IMG/VR virus record: IMGVR_UViG_3300025102_000010
Location: 1 to 30,143 of that record
Strand: one strand, 5' to 3'
Length of the DNA: 30,143 bases
Source: a virus
Shown here one piece after another: positions 9,101 to 15,505 of this stretch. Below the pieces are notes generated by a model. It saw only the letters and a list, made by a program, of their open reading frames with translations, was not told the origin of the DNA and searched no databases. Both the position numbers and the translations under genes were made by a program. Position 1 is the stretch's first letter; every line of letters begins with the position of its first letter.

Positions 9101-10504
9101 CGTGCCGCGGGTCGAACTGTGCGACAGGGTGCGAACTTGTTCCCCGGCGGCCGTCGTTTGGGCATGGGTCTATCTGACCCGCAGGGTGTGTACTATACAC
9201 CGAAGGTGCTCGACGACCTTCTCGAAGTGCACGGCGGTCTCGGTAAGACAGCCATTCAAGAGGCACGGGCGGGTCGACTTGCGCGCGACATTATGCGAGA
9301 CGTCGAGCGGGTAGCTTCGCCACGCATGAAGCGGCTAATGATGGACGCAAGCGCCCGGCCGGACGTGCGTAACTTCTACCAGCGCACGGCCGAAGCGATT
9401 GAGCTCTCGTATCGGCGCAGCGTCTTCGAGGCCGGCATTGCAAACGGGCTGCTACCGTCCGACGCGGCGCAGCTCGCGCGCAAAAGTCTGCTCAACCTGT
9501 CAGAAGTGCCGTCGGCAATCACAAACCGTCTCGGCTACCTCTTCGCAGACGCGGGCGAGTTCTACATGCTCGCAATCGAGTTTGCCAAGCTCGCGACGCG
9601 CAACCCCGAAAAGCTCACCAGAATAGCAAAGGCAACGCGAGCAAAGCAAAAGGCGCAAGACCCGTACGGTCTCGAAGGCGACCGGTCGCTAAAGACTCTG
9701 GGCGTGTTTCCGGCCGGTCGAGAAGGTCAAGAGATCGATGTCTACGGGCCGGCTTCGCCCCACTTGCGACCGATTGAGCAAACTCTCAACGGCATACGCT
9801 CGGCCGATATTTTTGTCTCTCGATTGCTCGAAGCTTGGAAGCTGTTCGGGTCGAGCGACATGCCCGGTGCGCTCGACACAGGACTCGAAGCGCCAGGCGA
9901 GCTCGTGCGGTACGGTGCGTCGGCGTTGTTTCCGAAGGTGCTCGACGCGTTCGAACAGCAGCTCGGCTCGGAAATCGGACCGGCAGGCCCTGAAGGCGTC
10001 GACCTGTCAGAAATAAGCGACGAAGATTTCTTCTGGGCTTCGCTCATTGCGGCCGACTACGCCGACCCGCGGCACGAAGGCGTCTTCTTGTCGACGACCG
10101 ACTTCCTTGACGCTGAGGTCGTCATGCCGCCCGAAGAGCTCAGTGTGCCGGGCGAGCCTGACTTGTGGTCGGTGCAACCCGAAGGCGGCACGCCGTTCCT
10201 TGCCATGGGTAAAACGCGCGACGGCATCGACCGCTACAAGGTCTACAAGCCGACCGAAAGAGGGCTGCGCAACCTTCGCACGATTCGAGCGCTGCCGATC
10301 GGCGCAATCGAACAGACCTTCGGTATCGGCGCGTCCTACCTTGGAAGCCGCGACAACGTCGACGTCGAAGCAATCTTTCCAACGGGTGCACCGGCTACGA
10401 TCGGTCGCGTGCTCGGCGGACGAGCTGAGCCCGTACAGACCGACACGCAACGCCGGGCGGCAATGACCGAAGATATCCGTGCTGTACGAGAGGATGTGCA
10501 ATAG
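6161..10504 (+). CDS. Giant internal virion (ejection) protein, T7 gp16-like in size (1447 aa)
   Basis: The start is GTG 6161 in a GTGA overlap with the upstream stop, preceded by GGAAGGGA. The gene fills about 14% of the genome. Residues 1-250 are low-complexity Ala/Glu/Arg/Gln helix. Residues 250-420 contain hydrophobic patches. The middle (about 440-830) is again helical, and residues near 940-975 (YYLPNLPYLSGRMLALPIV) form a long hydrophobic helix. The C-terminus is acidic. I looked for a lysozyme-like transglycosylase (E-S...GxMQ) or peptidase centre, found in several gp16-type proteins, and saw none. Size and last place in the ejection cluster suggest the largest internal core protein. 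A large polyvalent-type phage protein carrying unknown enzymatic domains is the alternative. Confidence 0.55.
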   Translation: MTPEQLAARAELARRELARRQAAAAEQPLTLFTGELTLDEEDATPGAPLAPVEPVPTRLPVTEAPTMPAQFEPVEDTQRRLEELVDQRVQDALDRRDELLKPEQVDAFVAREEARAERDIAEQREQMLIAGQDEPVAPTTFFPPGRPTRMVDGRQRVGAEGDFEGFLSQDVERLYRDPDTGKLRPATGFEELVETFAAQPIMTEAEARRADEAVQEQRDAIRFRMQAGEQISPAEAQLVDPSMSVSRSAKAVLDYAMKSEAETGGVYESMLAATLRATPAFLSALLREGYFTGFGYDVDADGNPVDKSDIGYQIAQARDFVGLPPVMTRFGTSRLATPIPLPGVARYAERQQGVEATDPDARRQRADADLDLLRRIARDVTNDRTLGDEFADSPEYRKAAFDVYGTESAAFWLGTGGEIAIPAGPGTAARGAAKLVKGFAGITGKSPKAARLAEALISKAEASSATRQERSMLNVAADLAAVVTKGKASDGRIVRHVADQMVDAAGDFSKADKSKMIRAVKPTSNTSEQITRDMARAIDRSPTDDAFERLRVEIDLRTPDDMVLVSEAIAVPRALAVQTERVMSDAVLRLQRAETPDQQALILSVYGMESYADRVRRAGGIANLDPRLQNVMREQVKKVAALRFVPKIAKAARKTDQVTEFQVYVNRLAEITPSIYKGAYGPLVRRLAATPLGSRSYNLAVPTVSVLRTQKALKAAGAAASRQLNRALQSAAKNSNTADEALDKVAAAELADVPAETLYRRMVAEMYGPDKVDDLVTALRQEQLVEGTPLFTGPVTVQKLRQIDEIGIARGIISPKGPAPEYSRSLLRAVLEEGVRKRIALGGKEFEAALSAPLGRVTKIEDTPGGFFRVPDKFDPRAGAPGSMVRYYRMADQKYEAKLAKSVDEFVEVIGGEAGTGRFGWGPWLSTQTNRLGRNLRDAEYAMHYGYYLPNLPYLSGRMLALPIVSIATIGAENTMRAVARAAGRTVRQGANLFPGGRRLGMGLSDPQGVYYTPKVLDDLLEVHGGLGKTAIQEARAGRLARDIMRDVERVASPRMKRLMMDASARPDVRNFYQRTAEAIELSYRRSVFEAGIANGLLPSDAAQLARKSLLNLSEVPSAITNRLGYLFADAGEFYMLAIEFAKLATRNPEKLTRIAKATRAKQKAQDPYGLEGDRSLKTLGVFPAGREGQEIDVYGPASPHLRPIEQTLNGIRSADIFVSRLLEAWKLFGSSDMPGALDTGLEAPGELVRYGASALFPKVLDAFEQQLGSEIGPAGPEGVDLSEISDEDFFWASLIAADYADPRHEGVFLSTTDFLDAEVVMPPEELSVPGEPDLWSVQPEGGTPFLAMGKTRDGIDRYKVYKPTERGLRNLRTIRALPIGAIEQTFGIGASYLGSRDNVDVEAIFPTGAPATIGRVLGGRAEPVQTDTQRRAAMTEDIRAVREDVQ

Positions 10505-10548
10505 AATGCAAACGTCAACCAGGTCGTCGACCACGAAGAGGTGAGCCT

Positions 10549-10986
10549 ATGCCGACACGCATTACGAACTTTATTCACGACAGCGTGCAAGCGCCCGACA
10601 GTGCACCGGCACTCGGCACGAACTTCGACACAGCTGACGTGCACGCGCACGACATGACAGGCCTACTACCTGCCTTCAAGGGCGCCGGGCTCTATCACGG
10701 GATGGTCGACGGCATCTTCGTGAAGCTGACGAAGACAAGCGGGTCGCCCACAAAGGTGACCATTCGGCTCTGTCTCGACGCAGCGGGTGACGAGGTCGTC
10801 GTGCCGGATACCGAAGCGACGCTCGTAACCGGGATTTCAACGGCGGCGACGATGAGCGCGACGTTTAGCGTCGGCCTCCCGATTGTGCAGCAGTTCACGG
10901 CGACGCAACGGTTCCTGTACCTCTTCGCGAAGCTCGACGCAGGCGCCGCCGATTTCGTGCAGTCCGTCATCACTTGGCGCGAGTAA
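10549..10986 (+). CDS. Small virion-like protein (145 aa), unknown
   Basis: ATG 10549 follows a strong GAGGTGAG ribosome site after a 44-base gap, the first break after the ejection cluster. The 145-residue protein is beta-strand-like (VTIRLCLDAAGDEVVV, RFLYLFAKLDA) with no membrane segment, repeat or recognised motif. It precedes a Gly-rich fibre-like protein with three bases between them, so the two are probably made together. A role as a small tail or capsid accessory protein is inferred from position only. Confidence 0.55.
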   Translation: MPTRITNFIHDSVQAPDSAPALGTNFDTADVHAHDMTGLLPAFKGAGLYHGMVDGIFVKLTKTSGSPTKVTIRLCLDAAGDEVVVPDTEATLVTGISTAATMSATFSVGLPIVQQFTATQRFLYLFAKLDAGAADFVQSVITWRE

Positions 10987-10989
10987 GCC

Positions 10990-11799
10990 ATGCCGATCGC
11001 ACCATGCTTCGACCCTACGACCGGCGCTTCGGGCGGTGCGTCTTCGGGCGGCGGCGGCGGACCGACGGGCGGGTCATACGTCACGCTTAAAGACCTGGAC
11101 CTTACTGACCTAAGCACGGTTAGCGCCATCACGAGCGGCACGAGCTCACTTGCTTTCGCGTCTTCGGGCGACAGTCTTAGCGTTACCGTGACGCGCTTCT
11201 CGGGTGCGAACGGCGACGTGACGCCCACGAACGGTAGCGGAATCCTGATGGACGGCGGCAGCGGTAGCGGCACCGTCACGATTTCGATGGATATTGACGC
11301 GCTGCTTTCGTCCTACACGCGGCAAGATGTGAGCTCGCACGTCTACGCGGTGCACCTTGTCGTCACGAGCGTCGTCTATCCGAACGCCGGTAATAGCGAC
11401 ATTTTCACCGGATTGAACAAGGGCAACAATACCACGCACAATGGCGGAGAAGCCCGCGGCTATTTCATCACCGACGACGGCGGAAACGGCGACGAAGAGA
11501 CCCGCGTGCGCAGCAACACGAGCAACAGCTCTGTACTGTCTACGACTGCGATCAAGACAAGCCGCGTGTTTACCTACATTCTTCTCGGCGGCGCTATCGT
11601 CGAAGTGATGGACACCAGCGGCACGACTCCGCCGACGCCTGTACCGGGCGGAGCGTCAACCATTACTGTCGGCGGCGACGCGGTCGGCTTGAATGACACG
11701 ACCCCGATTTACCAGGGCGACGGCTTGCGCTGCTACTTCGGGGCCGGCGACAGAACCACGGCAACGCTAACTCGTCTCCTTGTGCAGAGGTTCGAATGA
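10990..11799 (+). CDS. Gly/Ser-rich fibre-like virion protein (269 aa)
   Basis: ATG 10990 lies three bases after the previous stop. Residues 11-28 are a flexible linker of Gly, Ser, Ala and Pro (GASGGASSGGGGGPTGG). The rest is Thr/Ser/Gly/Asp-rich with alternating strands and looks like a beta-sandwich or jelly-roll head (about residues 30-269, LEU/VAL strands ending TLTRLLVQRFE). This build, a hinge followed by a beta domain, is common in receptor-binding and tail-fibre proteins and may place it at the outer surface. No catalytic residues or chaperone domain are seen. The stop overlaps the next ATG (ATGA). Function is inference. Confidence 0.55.
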   Translation: MPIAPCFDPTTGASGGASSGGGGGPTGGSYVTLKDLDLTDLSTVSAITSGTSSLAFASSGDSLSVTVTRFSGANGDVTPTNGSGILMDGGSGSGTVTISMDIDALLSSYTRQDVSSHVYAVHLVVTSVVYPNAGNSDIFTGLNKGNNTTHNGGEARGYFITDDGGNGDEETRVRSNTSNSSVLSTTAIKTSRVFTYILLGGAIVEVMDTSGTTPPTPVPGGASTITVGGDAVGLNDTTPIYQGDGLRCYFGAGDRTTATLTRLLVQRFE

Positions 11800-12080
11800 G
11801 TCAATCGATCAAGCTCGTCGAAGTGGCATACGACGACCAGGGCGGCACGCTCGCACACGTCGAAGTGTGGGGGCCGACTGCTACCGCTACTATGCAGACC
11901 GTCGCGGCAGCGGGCGACGAGGTCGCCTTCGTCACCATGGCGGAAAGCGTCGCGACTGTGGCAACCATACGGGCCGAAATCAAGGCCCGAATCGACGCCG
12001 GGTCGAGCTCGCCCGTACTAAAGTCACATCTCGACGCGCTCGGCATTACTGCAGCCGTGGCGCAATGGGCTGCGCTCTGA
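11796..12080 (+). CDS. Small protein (94 aa), unknown; tail-fibre/lysis junction
   Basis: The ATGA overlap with the upstream stop gives the start. The protein begins with a short beta-like segment (IKLVEVAYDDQGGTLAHVEVWGP) and ends in two helices rich in Ala. There is no membrane segment and no recognised domain. Its own stop overlaps the start of the holin-like gene (TGATG), so it is translationally coupled on both sides. It may be a fibre-associated partner of the preceding Gly-rich protein or part of the lysis group; the sequence does not decide. Confidence 0.6.
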   Translation: MSQSIKLVEVAYDDQGGTLAHVEVWGPTATATMQTVAAAGDEVAFVTMAESVATVATIRAEIKARIDAGSSSPVLKSHLDALGITAAVAQWAAL

Positions 12081-12370
12081 TGGACGAGACGACGCTCTTG
12101 ACTTTGGCGACCGGCCCGACGAGCTCGCTATTGCTCCTCCTTACGATCGGGCTGGCGCTTTGGCGATTCCTGCAGAATGTGGTCATCCCGGCGTGCACAA
12201 GATGGGTTGACAGCCATTTAGCGCAGGTTGATAGGCTTATAGACGAGCACGGACAAGACCGCGAAGCGTGGCTCTCTTCGATGAGAGATTGCCGCGAACA
12301 GTCCGACCGAATCGAACGCAAGGTCGGCGGGCTGTACGGCCGTATCGAAGCGCTTGCGAAGGATGCGTAG
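12080..12370 (+). CDS. Holin-like single-span membrane protein (96 aa)
   Basis: ATG 12080 overlaps the upstream stop TGA; an in-frame ATG at 12065 is possible but would overlap more. Residues about 15-32 are a strong transmembrane helix (SLLLLLTIGLALWRFL), after a short N-terminus with two acidic residues. The remaining 60 residues are charged and helical (QVDRLIDEHGQDREAW, then SDRIERKVGGLYGRIEAL), likely a cytoplasmic coiled coil. Small size, single span, charged tail and place two genes before an M15 peptidase are typical of phage holins that release the endolysin. Some phage membrane proteins of this plan are not holins; no lysis test is implied. Confidence 0.6.
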   Translation: MDETTLLTLATGPTSSLLLLLTIGLALWRFLQNVVIPACTRWVDSHLAQVDRLIDEHGQDREAWLSSMRDCREQSDRIERKVGGLYGRIEALAKDA

Positions 12371-12372
12371 AC

Positions 12373-12630
12373 GTGGGCGTCCGACGCATAAGGAAAGGCG
12401 AGCCCGGGCACGGGCGGCAAAAGTTCGTCGCGACAGGCGAGCACGACGGAAAGCCCTACACCGTGCGCTTCGGGGACGCGAACATGTCAATCAAGCGCGA
12501 CGACCCGAAGCGGCGAAAGAACTTTCGCAAGCGCCACGGTTGCAGCAATCCAGGGCCACCGAACAAGGCGAAGTACTGGAGCTGCAAGCTCTGGTCGGAC
12601 AAACCGGTATCGGACATCGTGAAGGGGTAG
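12373..12630 (+). CDS. Small basic protein with conserved phage YWSCKLW ending motif (85 aa)
   Basis: I chose GTG 12373, 10 bases after GAAGGA and right behind the holin stop; upstream in-frame codons lie within the holin gene. The protein is strongly basic. It contains a characteristic phrase: a FGDANMSIKRDDPKRRKNFR segment, then RHGCSNPG and KAKYWSCKLW, with two cysteines about 20 residues apart. From memory, short proteins with RH.C....K..YWSC..W occur in many tailed phages, often near lysis or head genes, without a firm function. The two Cys and the basic patch could bind metal or nucleic acid, which is inference. It lies two bases before the endolysin gene. Confidence 0.65.
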   Translation: MGVRRIRKGEPGHGRQKFVATGEHDGKPYTVRFGDANMSIKRDDPKRRKNFRKRHGCSNPGPPNKAKYWSCKLWSDKPVSDIVKG

Positions 12631-12632
12631 GC

Positions 12633-13058
12633 ATGGCAAGCGGATACCAGTGGGGCTCTCGAAGCTTGCAGCGTCTCAACAGCTGCGACCCGCGTATCGT
12701 CGAGCTGATGACGACAGCGCTACACGACGACCGTTGCCCGTTTGACTTGACGGTCATTGAAGGACACCGAAGCAACGAGCGCCAAGCCGAGCTGTACGCG
12801 AAGGGGCGCACGACGCCTGGTCCGAAGGTGACGAACGCCAAGCCCGGCCAGAGCCGGCACAATAGCTTCCCGTCCGAAGCCGTCGACGTCGGGCCGTGTG
12901 ACGCTCGCGGGAACGTGTTGTGGGATGACAAAGGCAAGTTCGACGCCCTTGCCGCACACGTCGAGCGCATTGCCGACGAGCTCGCGATACCGATTGTGTG
13001 GGGCGGCACCTTCTCGTTCTACGACGGTGCGCACTACGAGCTGCCGCGGGGGTCGTAA
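12633..13058 (+). CDS. Endolysin, M15-family peptidase (L-Ala-D-Glu / D-Ala-D-Ala type)
   Basis: ATG 12633 follows AAGGGG. The 141-residue protein has the zinc-peptidase plan of the M15 (VanY/Ply) family: a substrate loop IEGHRSNERQAELYAKG at about 42-58, then SRHNSFPSEAVDVGP with the presumed zinc ligands His76 and Asp85, and DGAHYELP with His134 near the C-terminus. Length equals a single catalytic domain with no wall-binding repeat and no signal peptide, so it should act in the periplasm after release through the holin pore, cutting peptidoglycan stem peptides. It is two genes downstream of the holin-like gene. The exact bond cut cannot be read from sequence. The family assignment is secure. 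Confidence 0.88.
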   Translation: MASGYQWGSRSLQRLNSCDPRIVELMTTALHDDRCPFDLTVIEGHRSNERQAELYAKGRTTPGPKVTNAKPGQSRHNSFPSEAVDVGPCDARGNVLWDDKGKFDALAAHVERIADELAIPIVWGGTFSFYDGAHYELPRGS

Positions 13059-13405
13059 TGGCTGACGACGCATGTACCCGCAAAATCAAAAAGCAGTATA
13101 AGAAGTGGCCGAGCGCACGCGCGTCGCAGGCCGTTGCGAAGTGCAGAAAGTCGAAGGGACAACAACGCAAAGGCAAGGCAGGTACTTCGCTTCGTCGGTG
13201 GGCGCGCGAGAAGTGGGTCGACAAGGCTACCGGCAAGCCGTGCGGACACTCTGGCGACAACAAGAAACAATACTGCAGACCCTCGAAGGTCGTGTCGAAG
13301 GACAAGACGCCGTCGACCAGGCCTTCGAAGAAACAAGTACAAGACGCGTTGTTCCGCAAGCGTGCCGGCAAGCGTGCGAAGTCCACACCGAAGCCCAAGA
13401 GGTGA
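13058..13405 (+). CDS. Small Lys/Arg-rich cysteine protein, DUF5872-like (115 aa)
   Basis: ATG 13058 overlaps the endolysin stop (TAATG). The protein is very basic. A core phrase has the order WPSARASQAVAKCRK, then LRRWAREKWVDKATGKPCG, then QYCRPSKVVSKDKTP. I recall this W.SA.AS..A..C and W.D..TGKPCG...CRPSK pattern from small proteins of phages and large DNA viruses (DUF5872); I could not check it here. The cysteines near residues 6, 29, 68 and 78 could bind zinc. The basic Lys/Arg tail (KRAGKRAKSTPKPKR) would favour DNA contact, for instance as a DNA-associated virion protein. Function is unknown. Confidence 0.65.
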   Translation: MADDACTRKIKKQYKKWPSARASQAVAKCRKSKGQQRKGKAGTSLRRWAREKWVDKATGKPCGHSGDNKKQYCRPSKVVSKDKTPSTRPSKKQVQDALFRKRAGKRAKSTPKPKR

Positions 13406-13407
13406 CT

Positions 13408-13635
13408 ATGAGCAACGAACAGAAGCGAGAAGGTATGCGCCGACTCGGCAAGGCGCTCGTCGTCGGCAACCGCGACGCAATCGTCAAGGTGCTTGACCGC
13501 GTAATCGAACCCCGTAATCCTTTGTGGGAACGTATCAGCGACATCGCGATTGGCTACGTCGTCGACGCGATACTTGCCGGGCGCGAAGACGTGGTCGAAG
13601 GCGCAAAAGAAGCACTCGACCAGATTGAGGGGTAG
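13408..13635 (+). CDS. Small helical protein (75 aa), unknown
   Basis: ATG 13408 lies two bases after the previous stop, with AGAGGTGA as ribosome site. The protein is helical with an even charge, roughly two helices (RRLGKALVVGNRDAIVKVLD, then ISDIAIGYVVDAILAGRE) and an acidic end. There is no membrane segment that would convincingly span, although the IAIGYVVDAILA stretch is hydrophobic. It sits between two basic small genes at the end of the late unit. I do not recognise it. Confidence 0.55.
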   Translation: MSNEQKREGMRRLGKALVVGNRDAIVKVLDRVIEPRNPLWERISDIAIGYVVDAILAGREDVVEGAKEALDQIEG

Positions 13636-13639
13636 AGCA

Positions 13640-13804
13640 ATGCCATTGAAACCAGGCAAGTCTAAGAAGGCAATCAGCAGCAATATCGCGAAGCTTGTGA
13701 AGGAAGGCAAGCCGAAGCGGCAAGCCGCGGCGATTGCATTCTCGAAGGCCAAGAAGCAAAAGACCGGCCCGAAGGCCGGCCGAAAGAAATCGTCGGGCTA
13801 CTAA
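13640..13804 (+). CDS. Small basic phage protein of the MPLK.GKSKK..S.NI type (54 aa)
   Basis: ATG 13640 follows GAGGGG. The 54-residue protein is basic. Its start, KPGKSKKAISSNIAKLVKEG, then GKPKRQAAAIAFSKAKK, matches from memory a very common small phage protein (reported as DUF6496 or similar) whose role is not established. It is the last gene of the rightward unit. Its stop TAA overlaps by four bases the stop of the opposing SSB gene (13801-13804). The terminator of the leftward unit lies inside its coding sequence, so the C-terminal GPKAGRKK region encodes a GC hairpin as well as protein. Confidence 0.75.
   Translation: MPLKPGKSKKAISSNIAKLVKEGKPKRQAAAIAFSKAKKQKTGPKAGRKKSSGY
13751..13779 (-). 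terminator. Rho-independent terminator of the leftward replication operon
   Basis: Read on the minus strand, after the SSB stop at 13801, a six-pair stem CCGGCC/GGCCGG (13779-13774 with 13769-13764) closes a TTCG loop, the extra-stable C(UUCG)G type. It is followed at once by a T-rich run TCTTTTGCTTCTT (13763-13751). This is the classical intrinsic-terminator layout. On the plus strand the loop is CGAA and no T-run follows, so the terminator acts on the leftward transcript only. Confidence 0.75.
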
Positions 13805-14199
13805 AACGGGAGGTCTTTCATGTCTCCCGACATGGCGTGCCGTTGTCTGCCGCTGCTACTCGAAGCCGCGGGCGCTTCGTTGTCGCTCTTGTTGCCGACA
13901 AAATCCCACGAGCTCGCGTCTACTTCCGCGCTGAAGCCGGCAGAGCCGTCGCGCTTGTCGTACTGGCGAATGCGTGCCGGGCCGGAGACCGAGACCCACG
14001 AGCCTTTCCGCAGATAGTTCGCGGCAGCTTCGGCGCGTTTGCCCCAAAGTGTAGCCGTCCACCACGTGGTGGTCTTGTTGTCTCCGAAGCCGGTGTCAAC
14101 CGGTAGCGTCAGGCTGCATACGCTCTTTCCGTTTGACGTTGTGCGCAGCTCGGGGTCTCGCGCCAGTCGCGCGACGAGTGTTAGGTTTGCTGTTCCCAT
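13801..14199 (-). CDS. ssb: Single-stranded DNA-binding protein
   Basis: The ribosome site GGAGGG suits ATG 14199 (5 bases away) better than the ATG at 14202, which overlaps the exonuclease stop; either gives 132-133 residues. The sequence is a recognisable OB-fold SSB: start GTANLTLVARLARDPELRT, then WWTATLWGKRAEAAANYLRKG and VSVSGPARIRQYDKRDG. These are followed by a flexible Ser/Ala linker and the C-terminal tip MKDLPF, which resembles the acidic DDDIPF tip that recruits replication and repair partners. It should coat single-stranded DNA during replication and annealing together with the ERF protein and the exonuclease upstream in the same operon. Last gene of the leftward unit. Confidence 0.9.
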   Translation of the reverse strand: MGTANLTLVARLARDPELRTTSNGKSVCSLTLPVDTGFGDNKTTTWWTATLWGKRAEAAANYLRKGSWVSVSGPARIRQYDKRDGSAGFSAEVDASSWDFVGNKSDNEAPAASSSSGRQRHAMSGDMKDLPF

Positions 14200-14999
14200 C
14201 ATGCCCTCCAAGTAAGGTCAAGCTCGGCGTGCGGATTGCGGCCGGGCCAGTGATTGTCTTCGACACAGATACGGTGCAAGCGTGCAAGCGTGTCGTGCTC
14301 TTGCATCGCCTCTTCAAGTGTCTCGTCGGACAGCTCGAAAACAGTGACGTCGAACGGCGCGACGCTCTCGACGGCAATGATACGCCAGTCGAGTGCGACG
14401 TTGCCGAACTGTACGCCGAAGAGGTCAGCGAGGCCGTACAGGTAATGCGCAGCCTGCAGGGCGTAGCCGTACATGCGCGCGTCACGCTTGAAGCTGTACG
14501 GGTTCGTCGACTTCGTGGTCTTCAGGTCGCAGCCCATGAGGCCATTCGGAACCAGGCGCGCAAGGTCGACCTTCATGCGGCACGGGCCGAGCTCTTCGTG
14601 TTCCCAGAAGTGCATATGCTCGACGAGCGTGCGCGGGTCGGCCATGAGCTCCGATACCCAAGAGTGCGCCAGTACATTACTCGCGGCGCGGTGCGCATTG
14701 CTTAGGTCCAGGTCGGTAACCAGTTCGAGCCCGCGCTCTTCGGCGTCAGCTTTCGCGACCTTGTATGCCTTCAGTCTTTTGTTGGTCTCCGTCGTTACTT
14801 CGTACCGTTGCCCGAACTGGTCGGGCTCCAACACGAGACAGTGCACGAGAGACCCGAACGACATCGAAGTCGACGGCGACTTCGGGTTGTCGCAGGCGTT
14901 GCGGAAGTGTGCCGGCGAGTCGCGCAGGTGCTTCAAGCGCGAATAGTTCATTGCCGGGTGCGCGTGGTACTCGGCGTCGGTCATGTGATTCAAGTTCAT
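14199..14999 (-). CDS. PD-(D/E)XK exonuclease (RecE/YqaJ-like; recombination exonuclease)
   Basis: ATG 14999 overlaps the upstream stop (ATGA) and has AAAGGGCAA upstream; earlier in-frame codons lie in the RuvC-like gene. The 266-residue protein opens with YHAHPAMNYSRLKHLRDSP, the typical lead of phage RecE/VIII-like nucleases. The nuclease core then follows in order: GSLVH (His53), Glu133 in FWEHEELG, Asp145 in RMKVDLARL, the D-x-K pair Asp158-Lys160 in GCDLKTTKS, and Gln182 in YALQAAHY. Such enzymes chew one strand of duplex ends to give substrate for an annealing protein. The ERF annealer, SSB and a RuvC-like nuclease in the same operon support that role. All key residues appear present. 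Confidence 0.85.
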   Translation of the reverse strand: MNLNHMTDAEYHAHPAMNYSRLKHLRDSPAHFRNACDNPKSPSTSMSFGSLVHCLVLEPDQFGQRYEVTTETNKRLKAYKVAKADAEERGLELVTDLDLSNAHRAASNVLAHSWVSELMADPRTLVEHMHFWEHEELGPCRMKVDLARLVPNGLMGCDLKTTKSTNPYSFKRDARMYGYALQAAHYLYGLADLFGVQFGNVALDWRIIAVESVAPFDVTVFELSDETLEEAMQEHDTLARLHRICVEDNHWPGRNPHAELDLTWRA

Positions 15000-15505
15000 G
15001 GTTCGTTGCCCTTTGTTTGAAAGTTCAGCCAAGCAAGTACGAGGCCGAGCGCTTGCCAGGAGTGAGAGGAAAGGCCGTACAGCGGCCCCGGTGACGCCTT
15101 GCGCCCGACTGCAGGAGGGCCGCCGGGTGTCTCATGGTCGGCAATGCACGCAGCCCGCACGCGGGCATCTGACGAGCCCTTGCCGGACAATACGCCGAGA
15201 TGTCGCAGCACTTCGCGACGCGTCATCGTGCACACGACGTAGCCGTGAAGGCTTAGGCCTTCGGACATTGCGCCGGCTTCCCATGCAGTATCGAGCATGT
15301 GGCCGACAACGCCCGAACCGATTGCGCCCATTGCCGCCGGCCGTTCCATTACGACGCGCAACCGTTCCCAACTGTGTTCGAGCGCGACGGCTTCGACCTG
15401 GTCTTGTGTCGCGGCCTTGTCCGACCAGACAACCCGACGCTCGACGCTGTCGTACACGACTGCGCCATGCGTCACCGGGCCGGGGTCAATGCCAAGCACA
15501 ATCAC
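14996..15505 (-). CDS. RuvC/RNase H-fold Holliday junction resolvase-like protein
   Basis: GTG 15505 overlaps the upstream stop (GTGA), with GGTGG as ribosome site. The 169-residue protein begins with a beta strand carrying the first RNase H-fold acid (VLGIDPGPVTHG, Asp7), then VMERPAAMG with Glu54. The C-terminal SSHSWQALGLVLAW has His148, where classic RuvC has H..DA. Gln151 stands at the usual Asp position, a variation I recall from small phage RuvC-like proteins. The segment LGVLSGKGSSDARVRAA corresponds to the family's G-K-x loop. It probably cuts branched recombination or replication intermediates before packaging. The catalytic set is incomplete by the classic rule, so activity is not certain. 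Confidence 0.75.
   Translation of the reverse strand: MIVLGIDPGPVTHGAVVYDSVERRVVWSDKAATQDQVEAVALEHSWERLRVVMERPAAMGAIGSGVVGHMLDTAWEAGAMSEGLSLHGYVVCTMTRREVLRHLGVLSGKGSSDARVRAACIADHETPGGPPAVGRKASPGPLYGLSSHSWQALGLVLAWLNFQTKGNEP

Noticed and set aside
10506-10544. 12-codon frame in the gap after the 1447-residue gene
   Set aside because: No separate ribosome site, no conservation signal visible, and its stop lies in the ribosome site of the next gene.
12754-13752. Long minus-strand open frame (332 codons) opposite the endolysin and small basic genes
   Set aside because: No ribosome site, and its composition is that of antisense. The sense genes carry recognisable motifs. The leftward terminator at 13751-13779 lies across its start region, so leftward transcripts should not reach it.
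13807-13829. Rightward terminator just after the late unit (stem CGGGAG/CTCCCG)
   Set aside because: The six-pair stem has an 11-base loop and no T-run after it, and it codes the conserved SSB tail.
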